Below are positions 52,055 through 64,000 of a stretch of 64,000 nucleotides of DNA, piece by piece; position 1 is the first letter of the stretch; each line of letters starts with the position of its first letter. The DNA comes from Phialemonium atrogriseum (lineage: Eukaryota; Ascomycota; Sordariomycetes; Cephalothecales; Cephalothecaceae): assembly GCF_030411735.1 (NCBI RefSeq), contig NW_026848186.1, positions 79,947 through 143,946 of the forward strand, read 5' to 3'. The notes beneath the pieces were generated by a model. That model worked only from the letters and a program-made list of their open reading frames with translations. It did not search any database and was not told the DNA's origin. Both the position numbers and the translations under genes were made by a program.

Positions 52055-55000
52055 TCAGACATCCATCTGGCCGTCAGCAATAGCGAGGCGCTGCTTCGTG
52101 GTCTTGGCCTTCTTGCCGCCGGCGGGCCGCTTGCGCTGGCTGCTGCCGCCGGCCTCGATGGGCGTGGCGGCGCCGGACGCTCGTTTATCGTCGAAGTGAC
52201 CTTCGCCTGTTGGAAGAGAGGACATGTTAACGACACTGAAGAGTGACTTCCCTTTTCTTTTTTTCTTCTGCTTTTCTTTTCTTCTCTTGGTACTCCCGAC
52301 GACGCATGGTTGGTTACTAACCTTCATGGTACATCTCGTCCAGGCTGAGGTTGCCGGCCTTGTCGCCGCCCCTCTTCCGCTTGCCGCCGCGCTTCTTGGT
52401 GGCGCGGTCGAACTCGCCGCTCTCCAAGAGCTCCTTCTCGCGCCGCTCGATCATCTCGGCCTGCTCGTCGTCGGCCAGCCACATGGCGATGTCGCGGTTG
52501 CGGTTCTCGGGCGCCCTACGCCCGGAGAAGTCGACGCCGCCGCCAGTCGCCGAGCTGCCACCGCCCGAGATGACCATACGCTGGACCTCCTCCTTCTGCA
52601 GCGCCCTCTTGCGGATTCGCTCCTCGATCGTGCCGGCCGTGATGAGGCGGTACACGGTGACCTGTCTGGTCTGCCCGAGGCGATGGGCTCGGTCCATGGC
52701 CTGCGAGTCGATCGTCGGGTTCCAGTCGGAATCGTAGAAGATGACCGTGTCTGCCGCCGTGAGATTGATGCCGAGGCCGCCGGCACGAGTAGATAGAAGG
52801 AAGATGAAGATCTCGGGTCGCGTCTGGAAGTCGTGGACGGTATCCCGGCGGTCCTCGAGCTTGGTCGAACCGTCCAGGCGGCAGTATTTGTAGTTCCGAT
52901 ACGTGAGGTACTCCTCCATGAGATCTATCATGCGAGTCATCTGGAAATACAGCAGCACGCGGTGTCCACCCTCTTTCAACTTGAAGAGCAGCTCGTCCAG
53001 TTTCGCCAGCTTTCCGGAATCGGTGACAAAGCGACGCATCGACGGGACGGCAATGTTGGTGAACCGCTTCTTCTCGTTGTCTGGTGCGGGGAGGAGCGGC
53101 GGGAGCGGGTGTCGCTCGAGGGGGACTCTCTGCATGACCAGGGCCTTCTCCTCGACCGAGTTGGGGCCGTACAGGGTCTTCCGCATTGGTACATTGAACA
53201 TGATGTTTTCCTTCTCGATGACCGACCCCCGGCTGTTGCAGAACACCTCGACAGGCGGCGCAGATGCTCTAGGTCGACCGGCTTGCTCAAGTCGGCCGAA
53301 GCCCGAGTCGGCATAGGATTCGCGGGAGACGTTCATGAGGCGGCTCAGCACTCCCCGGTCCGCAACGTCGGCGAGGGGTTTGCGGTCTTCCCGAGATACA
53401 ATGTTGAACAAGGCATGGGTTGGAGTGAAATTCTTGTCCTCGGGCTCGTCGTAGGCGACTTTCATGTAGCCCAGGCGGTTCTTCTTCTGCGACAACTCGG
53501 CAGCCCGCGAGAAGACGTTCTGCTGGCCTGCCTTGTTGACTTCCTGGACGCTCACGTCTGCGAACCTCAACCAAGAGAAGTTGTCGGTGCCTCCGAGGCT
53601 GTCCTGGACGTTGTCCGGTGCCCAGATGTTCATCATGTGACCCAGATACCTGTTCCGGAAGCCCGCCTTCTCGTTATCCTGACCGGCCTTGTACAGCCGA
53701 CCGCCGTCTCGCCAGACGAGTTTTGGCAGGTCGTACTCGATCAGGCTGCGCGTCGAGTATCCGAGCATGACACTGTTCCCCTCGCGGATGAAGGACGCCG
53801 TCTCGGCAAAGTGGCCACACGAGAAGGGCGAGGTGGTGTCGGCACGCTCGAAGAGGTCCGGGTGGTTGCAGACCTTTCGGAACTGCATGACGAGGTTCAT
53901 CAGGCTGGCCGAGTCGTCCTCGCCGATGGTGGCCTTCTCGATGAGATCCATGATGCTGATCTGGTTGCGCAGGTTGCGGTAGATGGCGCGCTGGCGGTAG
54001 GTGAGATCGCAGAAGACATCCAGCTCGATCTTGTCGCCGAGCTCCTTCTGGACGTGCTTCTTGACACGACGGAGCATGAATGGCTTCAGGATCATGTGCA
54101 GACGCCGCAGCTGATCTTCGTTGAGCTTCGTGTTGCTCTGGGCGTGGGACTCGATGTCCTTGGAGAACCACTCGCTGAACTCGTCGTGCGAGTCGAAGAG
54201 GGACGGCATGATGAAGTGGAGCAGGGCCCAGAGCTCCTGCATGTTGTTCTGGATGGGTGTGCCGGTGAGGAGGAGCCTGTTTCGGCAATGGAAGTTGAGC
54301 AGGCACTTCCAACGCGAGCTCTGCGAGCTCTTGATGGCCTGGGCCTCGTCCAGGATCATGTACTGCCACCGCATCTTCTGGAAGAAGGCGACGTCCTGGA
54401 CAACCATCTGGTACGACGTGATGACGAGGTTGAAGGGCGCGGTATCACGCTTGTAAGTCGTGTGCTTCCGATCCCAGAATTTCCGGAGCACTTTCCGGTC
54501 TGCGCCATTGCCCCAGTACGGGACGACGGAGAATTGCGGGAGGAACTTCTGCACCTCTTGCTGCCAGTTGTGAAGCGTCGAGGCCGGGGCAACGACGAGG
54601 AAGGGGCCCCAGATGTCGTACTTCTCGGCCAGGTAAGCCATGACCGAGATGGACTGGACCGTCTTCCCGAGACCCATCTCGTCGGCGAGAATGCCGTTGA
54701 TGCCCTGCTCGTAGAGGTTGACCAGCCAGTTGAGGCCCTTGAGCTGGTACTCCTTCAGCTGGCACGAGAGCATCTTAGGCTGCTCGATTGCCACATCGCC
54801 CATGCCGGTGGGGTTCTGGAAGTTCATCTCGCCGTCCTCGTCGAGATCGTCGCCCTTGTTGAATGCCCGGGCCTTTTGCTGGGCCTCGGCGATAGCGTTC
54901 TGCGCGTTGGCCATGGCGGCGGCCCGGAGCGTGGACTCGTCGTCGGCGTCGAAATCGAGGCTGTCGAAGTTTGTCACCTTGGCCCCGACAACTGGTACGT

Positions 55001-57962
55001 CCATGTCCATGTCCGCGTCGGCGTGCTCGGCCGCCTTCGCGCTCTCGTCGGGGGCCTCGTCGGGATGGTCGGTGCTCCGCTCCACCTCTTGGGTCTTGAT
55101 CTTCTTCCCGATGAAATGCGAGTACAGCTCGGTCTGGGAGATGAGGAAGTTGAGCTTCCGCTTCTGTCGAGCCGCCTCGCGCTCCGCCTCTTCCTTCCGC
55201 GCATTCTCCAGCTCCATCTTCTCGGCCGCTTTGCGCAACTCGCGCTCTTCGCGTTCGTTGCGTTTCCAGAAGCCCATCATGTCGCGCATGACCCGCTTCG
55301 CGCGGGCCTGGAGATCTTTGGTGCCCTTGTTTGTCCGCAGTTGCCACCGCTTGGCTTCCTTGGACGCGAGGATCGCCGTCTTCTTGAGGTTGGACGTCTT
55401 GGTGGCGTACGAGTCCGACGCCAGCTTGTACGTCTTGTTGACGTCCTTGCGCGCGAGGTCGCGCAAGATCTGGTCGTATATCTGGTTGAAGCCCTTGGAC
55501 TGGAACTTGGTCTCCAGGGGATCCTTGGGCTCGCTAGCCTTGTCTTTGTCCTTGGGCTCCTTATTCTCCTTGTCTTTCTCCGCATCGTCCTTGTTGGCCT
55601 TGGACTTGGAGAGTTTGATGCGGATCTTGGTCTCCTCCTTGGACGGAAGCTCCTGGCCGGCATCGAGGGCGGCCTGGGCGGCCTCGGCCGACTCCTTCTC
55701 GGCCTGCTTCTGCTCCTTGGACTTCTTGGGACGAGGGCCACCCCGGCCCTTACCCTTGCCCTTTCCGGGCTCCATATTCTCGGCCTGGAAGGTGGCCATG
55801 GTGCCGCCCTCGAGGTTGGGTTCGATGGGGCCCAGGTTCCTGGCAGGCCCTTTGATGCCCTTTTGGAGGATCAGCTTGGTCTGTTGGACCTTCTTGTTGG
55901 CCCGCTCGGCCTCGCGCAGGTGTCTCTGCCTCTCGGCCTCGTCCTGCGCGGCTTGTGCTCGGGCAAGGGCCGCGTTCTTCTGCTCCATGGTGGTGGCCAT
56001 GGACTTCTCCCGCCGCCTCTTGCGCTGCATGTCTTTCTTGCGCTCCTTCTCGGCAAACAGCTCTCGCTCTCGCACCTCCTGCAAGGCCTCGTCGTAGAAC
56101 ATGTCGTCGTAACGCCTCTTGCCAAGGTCGGAGTGGAGGCCGAGCTTGACAGCCTCGACGTCGGAGAAGTCTGCCCGTCGGAGTTGCCGCTGTTCAATGT
56201 CTCGGGAAACCATCTCTTGGCGTCGGCGGAGGGATCGCTCCTTCCAAGCCCGGAGCTCCTCGCTGTACTCGTTCTCGTCGAGGTCATCGGCATCGGTATC
56301 GAGGAGTTCCATCTTTTGGCGGATCTCCTTCTCATGACTGGCGGAGAGGCTCTTCGACTTGGGTTGGCCATTGGCCTGCCGCTTCGCGGGAATCCGTGCC
56401 GACGACGGGGTTGCAGGCTTGGAGGACGTTCTTCGGGAGCCACCAGCCTTGGGAGTTGCCTCCGAGTTCTTCACGTCGGAGGCGCGTCCCTTGGCACTTC
56501 GACGCGCCGGCTTCTTTTCCTTGTCCACCTTGTCTGCCTTATCGAGCTTCTCGGTCTTGACGGGCTGGTCTTCAAAAACCAAGGGCGACTTTCTCGCCTT
56601 GGATACTGGCTCGGAGCTGGAGAGGATGTTGGAGAAGGACATGACTCCGGCAGCCCGGCTCGGTGTCTGAAAATGATTTGTTAGTTGGAGGAAAAGAGAC
56701 AACCACCAGGTCAAATCGCCATGTCACTTACACTTGCAGCAGCTGCAGCCCTGGATGAGGGTGCAGGAGATTCGGTTCTTGCCAAGGGTGGCAACGCTGA
56801 TGGGGTGGCGGTGGATGAGCCTGGACTGTGGAGACGAGCATGTCTTATACTTGGTGATGCCATCTTTTGCACTTTGCTCGGTGGGCTGATGGACCCAGGG
56901 GCAGGGCCGAGATGGGAGTGTGAGGCGGGGCTGCGTGATTGGAAACCAGAGGCAGCTGGTGATGTGTAGGTTCCGTTGTAGTAGGCAGAATCGGGAGGAT
57001 AGTATGGGTCGTGGGCCTGAATGGTAGGTGGAAAACTCTGGTTAGTGAATAGCCTTCTTGGGAGTGAATTGGCGGATAATAATGGAAGGTCGGGTCGGGA
57101 GCAATGGAAGTTGTGGCCCGTGGAGAGAACGCCAAAAATGCCAAATGTGCCAGAAAAAAAAAAACTCGGTGAGGCTGTCGACGAACAAAGGGAGGCAAAA
57201 TTGACAGATGGCTTCTGACCACACCAGATATTTGTTTGCAAACGGACTGAGATGACTTACCTTCGGCGTTGAGACTCGAGGCACAGCAGTGTTATGCCAG
57301 GAGCCTGTATCAGAGATTGGGCGTTCTTTGGTGTTGGTCGTGATGTCAGTGGTCGGGTCATAGAAGCTGCCGGCAGCCGGTTTCCCGCGGGTTGACTCCC
57401 GATCCCAATCGCGGTCACGGTCGCGGTCACGGTCACGGTCACGATCACGAATATCGCGTGGGTAGTATGCAGGTGGTGCGTGCAGTGGTGATCGAGGGGG
57501 AGGTTGCAAATTTGAAGGCCTTGACGATGACGATGGCGATAATGCTGCCGGTGGTTGCAGTGGTGGTGGCAAAGAATGGCCGGTGGCAGGCGATGCTGGA
57601 AAGGGGTTGTTGAGGATAGATCGAGGACCGGCAGTGTGGGTGTTGGTGGAAGACGGCGGGGAGGCAGAAAAGGTAGGTGGATGGTGCTGAAAATCACTTT
57701 GTGTCGGGGATCTTAGATTGAATGAATGCGGGCGTGGTGCCGGTGCTGATGCTGGTGTTGGCACTGGTGGCCCATGAGCTGGCGGCGGTGCTTGGGTGGC
57801 CGAGCTCCCTGGGTTTAGAATGTCGCGCAAGCGTCCTCCTCCTCCCACTCGATCATCGCCCCCAGAAGAAGAGGGCACAACTTTATTTCCATTACTACTG
57901 CTGCTGCCACCTTCACCGAAATGAGGTGGCTGCTGCAACACGGTCGAGTGGAAATTATCCAT
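52055..57962 (-). CDS. INO80: INO80 chromatin-remodelling ATPase
   Basis: Four exons (57962-57261, 57016-56732, 56666-52322, 52206-52055) give about 1827 residues. An in-frame ATG at 57980 would add six residues; I prefer MDNFHSTVLQQPPHF, which resembles the start of fungal homologues as I remember them. The N-terminal quarter is disordered, with an (Arg-Asp) repeat around 57400-57450. A highly charged region and the DBINO domain follow (FNQIYDQILRDLARKDV..; QRKLNFLISQTELYSHFIGKK). The Snf2 ATPase has Walker A DEMGLGKT, DEAQ box LDEAQAIKS, TGTPIQNN, the long INO80-type insertion between lobes, and lobe 2 STRAGGLGINLTAADT with DRAHRLGQTRQVTVYRL. The short last exon supplies a basic tail. It slides nucleosomes and exchanges H2A.Z in the INO80 complex. 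Confidence 0.96.
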
Positions 57963-59923
57963 TCTGGCTGCTCCTTCCACACGCTACAAGCAGTCCTATT
58001 TCCCTTGTAATTATCGTCGACCCATCGAGGATTCGGATTGATCGCGTCGCAGTTCGGAGGCAACAGGAGTTGGGATGCCCAGAGTGAAGGCTGTCGCAAT
58101 AACGATGGCTGGCAATTAAAGCCTTTCAATTAATTACAGCTGTCTTCAATCGTAGTTGTCGGGGCACAGGCTCGAGGGGAGATCGAGTCGGGAAGCCGTG
58201 GGTAAAAAGCTGACACAAATGAGGACAGCAATGCAGATGCGACTGCTGATTCAGCGGTAATCGATGGTGTTGATGATTGACAGCTGCGAAGAGAGAAAAG
58301 GGTCGGGATTACGGCGATAAAACGCGGGAGAAAATCGATGGGTTTGTGGTGTTGTGGAGTTGGAGTGGCACTGGGCAGCCAGCACAGGCTAGAAAATGTC
58401 ACAGTCGAGTGTGAATTGGCCGCTGGCAATGGGCTGGTTGGTGACAATGTTCTGGTGTTGCAGGGGAAAAGTGGTGATGTTGTGGGGAGGATGGGGAGGA
58501 TGCAATGGTTTGGTCAGAAGACTGGCATTATTTCCTTGTTGTCGGCCTGGATGCGTCTACTGGGTTTGGCCACGGCCTGTTTTTGAAGCGATGTGTGTGC
58601 GCGCAGACTCTTTCCCCTAGAAATTCCCCCCAAAAATGCGCCTTTGACACCCGCTTCTACTCACCTCTCGCGAAGGTGATCCATCCATCGATCCAGCCCA
58701 CCCATCAAAGTTCCCTTGGTACCACCGTCCGTCCCGAGGGACGTCAGCCTTCACTACAACCACCCCTGGCCCATTGTTAGTGAGGGGGATCTGCATGTCT
58801 GGTCTGCAAGGGCCCGTTAGCTGGCTCCCCTATTCCAGGCAAGGTAGAAAAAGGAAAAGAAAACAGCAGGGAGGAAAGTAGGAGATGAATATCATATGAA
58901 TATTCCTTCATTCATTCTCTCTCATAAGTTTCCTGAAAGCTATACCCACAACGATGCATTTCCTCAGTTTCTAGGCGTTTTCCTACTCCCTCTCCTGAGT
59001 CTCTGGTTTCATCATGCTTCCACCCAGTCTCCATCCCACTAACAATTTTACTAAACCCACTCCAGCCCCACTTGCCACCAGCAGAGTCAGCCCTGGTTCA
59101 GAATTATCAGCTGGGGCTGCTCCCTGGCACGTGCGTCAGCATCTGGTGCGATACCAATCCACATCCGTGCATCTGTACCCGAGTCGCCTCAGACCCACCA
59201 TCCCACACTCACCAACCAACCACAGCCTAATATTGCCTGCAGATCTGTTGGACTCCCATCCTGCTCCAAAACCTTCGCTCTGCTGCCTCTCAGCACCTTC
59301 CCAGGCCGGCCAAAAGTGTATCAACCCATGCCCGGGCGGTTGAAAAAGCCAGTGTTGGGTAACGGTCCTTCTTTCAGATGATATGGCTAAAAAATTCCTG
59401 CCCCTTTTCCAGATAGCCGAGCCAGAAATGCAGAGGGCCGGCAAATCTTGGAATGCCTTCAGATTGTCGGACTTAAGAATCTTTGTATGCGGGGTTCTAC
59501 AAAGGCCCAGAATTGCCACCCGGATTAGTTTGGGTAGTATGTAGGTACCTATACTGCACAAATCACCCAGAGACAGGCTCCAAAGGAAATGGTAATGATG
59601 AAGATTTTGGTTCGTGGCTACCAGCAGAATCCATTCTACCCAGTGCCCAAAAAAACGCAGTTGCGCATTGCCTTGATTCCCTCCGTAATGGGGATATCCA
59701 GGCTCCCGCGCGGTCTTTCTGCCAGTCTTCTTCTTTTGCTGGGACCAACGACCCACGACCCCCTACCAAGGGGACCCTTCCCCCCTCTTTTTGGTGCGTT
59801 GGGCGCAAACTGCCTTTTTCTTTTAGGCTTCGCGCAAATGCATGCAATGTTAGCCGACCGTTGGTCATCCGTCTATCTATTTATCAAAATGCAAGGTCAT
59901 GCCTGTCTGTTGGTTCATTCTGT
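57963..59923. other. INO80 upstream region
   Basis: About 2 kb between the INO80 start and the ARB1 3' end, both on the minus strand. It must hold the INO80 promoter and 5' UTR and the ARB1 3' UTR. Open frames are short with no domain, and nothing else is recognised. Confidence 0.5.
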
Positions 59924-61990
59924 TCAAACTGCTCCGGCAGAGACCATCTTCTTCCGTAGGTAGTTCTTGTAGTCTGATATAGTGCCACCCCATGGCTTGA
60001 TGGACCTGTTCTCACAGACGAGGATCTGCTTCGCAATCTTGTCAAGCAATCTGTAAAGAGGGTTGTATGGTCAGCAATCAACTTTGGTTGGGGGGGGGGG
60101 GACGCAGGATTTGCATTGGTTTGTGACTCACCTAAAGTCGTGGCTGACGACGACGACACCTCCACTGAAGGCCTCGATGGCATCAGCCAAGCTGTCGATG
60201 GTGGGAATATCCAGGCCGTTGGTAGGCTCGTCCAGCAGAATCATGTTCGGGCTGTCGATGGCAAGGAGAGCGAAGACGATACGGCTCTTCTGACCCTCGG
60301 ATAGGGTGCCGATCAGGGCCGTCTGGGACTCACCAGACAAGCCGTATCGACCGAGCTGCTGGCGCCAGTACTGGTAGTCTTGCGTCTTGTCCTTGTACTT
60401 GTCCCGCACAAAGTCGAGCGCCGACTTGGTCAGGTCAAGCTGCTCTGCAGAGTGCTGCGAGTACAGGCCAAGCTTCAGGTGGGTGTGGCGGGTGACGGAG
60501 CCCTGGGTAGGCGACAGCTTGCCGGTCATGAGTCGGAGCAGGGTCGACTTGCCCACACCGTTGGGTCCCACGAGGGCCGTTCTCGAGTCCATGTCGAAAC
60601 CCAGATCGATGTTGCGGTAAAGATCATCCTTGGGGTCGCCAGAGTAGGAGAAGGTGACGTTGTCGAAAGACAGGACCGGCGGCGGCAACTTCTCGACTTC
60701 GGCGAATCGGAAGGTGAACACCTTGTCGGCAGCGACGGGTTGGATGAAACCGTCGGCCTCCATCTTGTCCAGGATCTTTTGCCGCGACTTGGCCTGTCTG
60801 ACCAAGTTGGCGTAGGTACCCGCGCTGGCGATGAACTTCTTGATGTGGACGATCTCGTCTTGCTGCTTCTGGTATGCCTTCATCTGGTTGGTCTCCTGCT
60901 CGCTGCGGGTCCTGGTGTAGGTGTCGTAGTTGCCGCCATAGTACATGAGCTTCTTGTCCCGCATGTCGATCATGCTCGTGCAGACGCCGTTGAGGAAATC
61001 CTGCGAGTGAGACACCAGCACAAGAGTGCGGTCCCACTTCTTCAGGTACTCCTCGAGCCACACGCAGGCCTCGAGATCCAAATGGGCAGTGGGGTCGTCA
61101 AGAAGCAGAAGGGTTGGCTTGACAAAGAGGGCCTTCCCCAGGGCAACTCGCATCCTCCAGCCACCAGACATGTCCTTGGTCTTCTTGTGGATTGTTTTCT
61201 TGTCGAACCCGAGACCAGTCAGGATGAGCGAAGCACGGGTGGCGAAAGTTGAGGGGTCCATCATCTCCATGTGCTACAAGAGAAAAGAGGCAATTAGCAT
61301 CGAGAGAAGGGCAGAGAAAGCGGCCGGGGATACCGGGGTAGGGAGCACACATACCTCGTAGAGGTCCATCAGAACCGGTGACTCTGGGCCCTCGTCTTCC
61401 AACAACTTCTCGGCCAGCTTGTCGAGGCGTTCCATCTCGAGTTCGGCCTCCTTCACAACCCACTCCAGAGCGCCCAGGTCGGAGGGTGGTGCGCCCTCGT
61501 TGAGCAGGTAGATGTCAACGTGCTGTGGGATGGGGAACTCGCGCTGGTCGATAGCCTTCATCAGGGTACTCTTGCCGCAACCGTTCTCGCCCAACAGGCC
61601 GTATCTTCGGCCCAACGTCAGTTCGAGAGTGGCATCTGTGATCAGAACACGACCGTGGAACACCAGGCTAACACTCGTGATCTTTACGTCCTTGCTTGTC
61701 GGCGTCGATGCCAGGACACCCGTGGTGACTCGGTCCGAGATGCCGTGCTTATCCAGCTGCGCGGCGAGGCGCTTAACCTCGCCCAGCTTGTCGGCCGAAG
61801 TGGCGGGCTCCTCAGACTCGATCGGGTTGCCGTGGGCATCGAGTTCGATGGGAGGTGTATCATCGCCGTTGACCGAGCCGGCAGCGCTGGCGTTCTTGGA
61901 GTTCGCCTTGGATCGCGAGGCGACTGTCTTCTTCTCCTTGCCCTCGGCTGCCTTCTTGGCGAGACGTTTCTCTTTGGATGCCGACACCAT
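59924..61990 (-). CDS. ARB1: ARB1-like ABC-F ATPase (ribosome biogenesis)
   Basis: Three exons (61990-61355, 61273-60132, 60050-59924) give 634 residues. This soluble ABC-F protein has two ATPase cassettes and no membrane helices. A basic Lys-rich N-tail (1-50) is followed by cassette 1: LLGENGCGKSTLM, then signature MSGGWRMRVALGKALF, and Walker B LLLLDDPTAHLDLEAC. The linker contains HIKKFIASAGTYANLVRQAKS. Cassette 2 has LVGPNGVGKSTLL, LSEGQKSRIVFALLA and ILLDEPTNGLD, ending in VVVSHDFR. Cassette 1 has Asp where most ABC-F proteins have the catalytic Glu (LDDPT); I recall the same in yeast Arb1, so it supports the assignment over GCN20. Yeast Arb1 shuttles between nucleus and cytoplasm and is needed for 40S and 60S maturation. 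Confidence 0.94.
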
Positions 61991-63379
61991 TTTGAAGAAA
62001 GAATCCCTATCAGTCAGGGAGTCGGTCGTGAAAAGTTGCGGAAAACGGCAGGTATTTGCTGTGGGGAGAGAGAAGGGTGAAAGATTTCTCCAGGTTGAGG
62101 GGAAATCAGATCAAGTATCCAGCCCAAGCAGCAGTTATTATTGATGATACGAGGAAGGTGGGGGAAATTCGCCTTTGGTGGGGCTATGTTTTTTGAATTT
62201 TTCGAATTCAGATTCTTGATAACCGATAGCAGCCTGGCGGTTGGTCAGGCATCCAGGCAAGTATTGAAGGCCCCACTAAGATCTTGGCACTGGGCGGCAT
62301 GGACGTAATCGGTGGATCCGTGCTCCCTCGCTTACCTAAAGTATCCCCCATACCCTGCCCCATAATCGCAGAGCTCGAGGTTGCGTCAGTGAATGACGAT
62401 GCTGCTCTTAGTCCAGCGCCTCAAACCTTCGCAATTAGGAAGTAATTGTATGCTCGCAGTGTCGGTCGTGTGCACCATATTCCTGTCATATCTTGAGCAA
62501 AACGAAGGAAGTTTGCTGAAGAGATTAGAAAAAGTACGAGTGGTATATCAACTCCGAGAAGCATCATGAATACGGCTCTGCCCTAATAATCTGGCAAGCT
62601 CGCCCCCATCCTCAGTTGTAGAGCCATATGGGAACCTTGGGGGCCTTTCGTCTGCCTTCCGGCTTACTGTGACCTATTTTGGCGATCTTGGACGAACTCT
62701 TAACTAGACAAACACGTATGTCCCCAGTTTCAATGAATAATAACTGCGAGCCTAAAATCCGTTGCTCCTCCGGGGTTTCTCAACGATTGTGCAATGGAGA
62801 CTCATCTAGCTACATGCATAAGTAGTTATTACTATGTTGAAGGTTGCTTGCTGATGAAGATGGAATGAAGACAACCTAAGCCATGGGCTCAGAATCTTGA
62901 GGCGATTGCTGTTCTTGGCAAAGAAAACATGGAAACTTAAAACGCTGAGCATTTAAACTAAACAACACGAACCCCTTTGATCACTGCCTAATAGAAAGTA
63001 GCTATTTGTAATTCCGATTGTGGAGAGGGGCTGAATGCCTGGAAGGAGCATAGGCCGTGGGAAGGAAGGCTAGAGAGTTCAGCAGCCTTAAGCGCAGGTA
63101 AGGTAACTATATAGTGGTCTTTTCTCTTATTTCACTTCACTTCACATTTCTTCATCTTAGCATCAATCTAGCCTAACCTACTTTTAGCCGGCACTGCAAG
63201 CTGGTGTGTCTGTGTTGTTTGTTTTCATCCCATGTCAAGTACGATTCCCAGCCCCTTAAATCCCTTTTCCAATAGACCCATCTGCGGACTGTGTATTTCG
63301 TTGTCAACCCATCCGTTGCCTCCCTCGAGACAACCAATATCTCGACTTAACCCTTTATGTTACTCGCATTCGGGCGGTA

Positions 63380-63525
63380 TTCAAGTGGCTACGTGCGTCG
63401 CGGGCTTTCCGCACCCCCTAGACCAATGTTGCCATATGAGTCGCAGGTTCCACGCCCCTTGATCATTCATTACTCAAGTAGCCACATGAATTGCCGGTAA
63501 TTACCACGCCTCTGGATCAATACTC
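63380..63525. repeat. Three degenerate tandem units of about 43-50 bp
   Basis: Units start near 63381, 63428 and 63474. Aligned cores read GGCTACGTGCGTCGCGGG, TGCCATATGAGTCGCAGG and AGCCACATGAATTGCCGG, each followed by a CCRC-CCYYTRGA-CA tail. Many differences are transitions. Confidence 0.5.
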
Positions 63526-63878
63526 GGCAGTCAAGAGTTGCTCCAATTCTGGCTGATATGCTGAGACGATTTTTGCCTAACGGGGTCGAGTCCTGTGCGG
63601 GGAGAGCAGCCTTAATGGGCGGATACCCCAAGTTCAGGAGACGAACGTGGACTCGGGATTTTTTCTCTAGCTGGAGCCGGGTTTCGGGTTCGGTTGATGC
63701 CGTCAATCTGTGGGTATGCATAATCAAGGTTACATGTCCAGAAGGGTCTTGGACTTCAAAAGTCCACCCCTGAAACACGAATGATCGACAGCCCCATGTC
63801 AATGTGCAAACACGGGAAATTGGCAACAATAGCGCTGCTGGATATAAAATGTCGCGAATATCCATTATTGTAGGTGGA

Positions 63879-63898
63879 GGGGGGGGGGGGGGGGGGGG
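63879..63898. repeat. G20 homopolymer
   Basis: Twenty G in a row near the window end, preceded by GGTGGA. It is the third homopolymer of about 20 nt in the window outside the gap region. Confidence 0.9.
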
Positions 63899-64000
63899 TT
63901 GGATAGTCGTTGTTCTCCATGAGAAGGAAGTGTTGCCCGTTTTCCAGTTACACAAGAGATGAGAGATGGGCTTAAAGGATAGCCTCATAGCCGTCCTGCG

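Larger units (their letters stand above)
61991..64000. other. ARB1 upstream region and window end
   Basis: The left part is the ARB1 promoter and leader. The remaining 1.8 kb has no recognised gene. An open frame at 63470-63988 (minus) overlaps the degenerate repeat and a G20 run and looks spurious. Confidence 0.45.

Noticed and set aside
52833..56684. A 1283-codon open frame on the plus strand antisense to INO80
   Set aside because: It is the complement of a GC-rich coding exon read in one fixed frame; its Leu/Val/Gly/Arg-rich composition and lack of any domain fit a codon-bias shadow. INO80 on the minus strand is certain.
63470..63988. 172-codon open frame on the minus strand at the window end
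   Set aside because: It reads through a G20 homopolymer as poly-Pro and through the degenerate repeat, and shows no domain.

Overview
The window comes from the nuclear genome of a filamentous ascomycete, probably Sordariomycetes and plausibly Sordariales. Genes are GC-rich and separated by AT-richer spacers. Introns are short (about 50-150 nt) with GTRNGT donors, CTAAC/CTGAC branch points and YAG acceptors. The content is typically pezizomycotinan: an AcrB-type ubiquitination-network protein, a GPI-anchored GH72-X8 glucanosyltransferase, a PigL_N/ankyrin protein and a secreted cyanovirin-fold protein. There is no operon, plasmid, phage or CRISPR content. I joined exons by hand from splice signals and reading phase, and every multi-exon model given closes in frame.

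Layout. 0-9.3 kb: a decayed FAR1/MULE-like gene (-), a Gfo/Idh/MocA oxidoreductase (+), a Git3/cAMP-receptor-like GPCR (-) and a small secreted CVNH protein (-). 11.7-14.1 kb: the vitamin B6 pair PDX1 (-) and PDX2 (+), head to head over 549 bp. 15.2-16.4 kb: a lipid-droplet-associated serine hydrolase (+). 17.5-20.4 kb: AcrB (-), whose upstream region holds a 10-N assembly gap between a noisy duplicate of one sequence. 21.7-23.5 kb: an unusually intron-rich dihydroorotase (+). 25.9-27.9 kb: a hot-dog thioesterase (-) head to head with an ETFRF1-type LYR protein (+). 28.8-30.9 kb: a large SAM methyltransferase (-). 34.6-37.0 kb: CCR4 deadenylase (+). 38.1-41.2 kb: a 12-exon MFS sugar transporter (-). 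42.0-44.3 kb: a PigL_N/TPR-like/ankyrin protein (+). 44.6-45.4 kb: a decayed fragment of an anhydro-N-acetylmuramic acid kinase (-). 47.3-49.1 kb: GH72 glucanosyltransferase (+). 50.0-50.9 kb: a promethin-like protein (+). 52.1-58.0 kb: INO80 ATPase (-). 59.9-62.0 kb: ARB1 (-). The last 2 kb show no gene.

Most genes are single-copy housekeeping functions: B6 and pyrimidine synthesis, mRNA turnover, chromatin remodelling, ribosome biogenesis and cell-wall remodelling. Apart from the two divergent pairs they do not form an obvious pathway cluster, and I found no convincing new multi-gene system. The most useful second looks are the AnmK relic, the false duplication at the assembly gap, the micro-exons and GC-AG intron of dihydroorotase, the NLR-like protein with no NTPase, and the upstream ATGs of CCR4.
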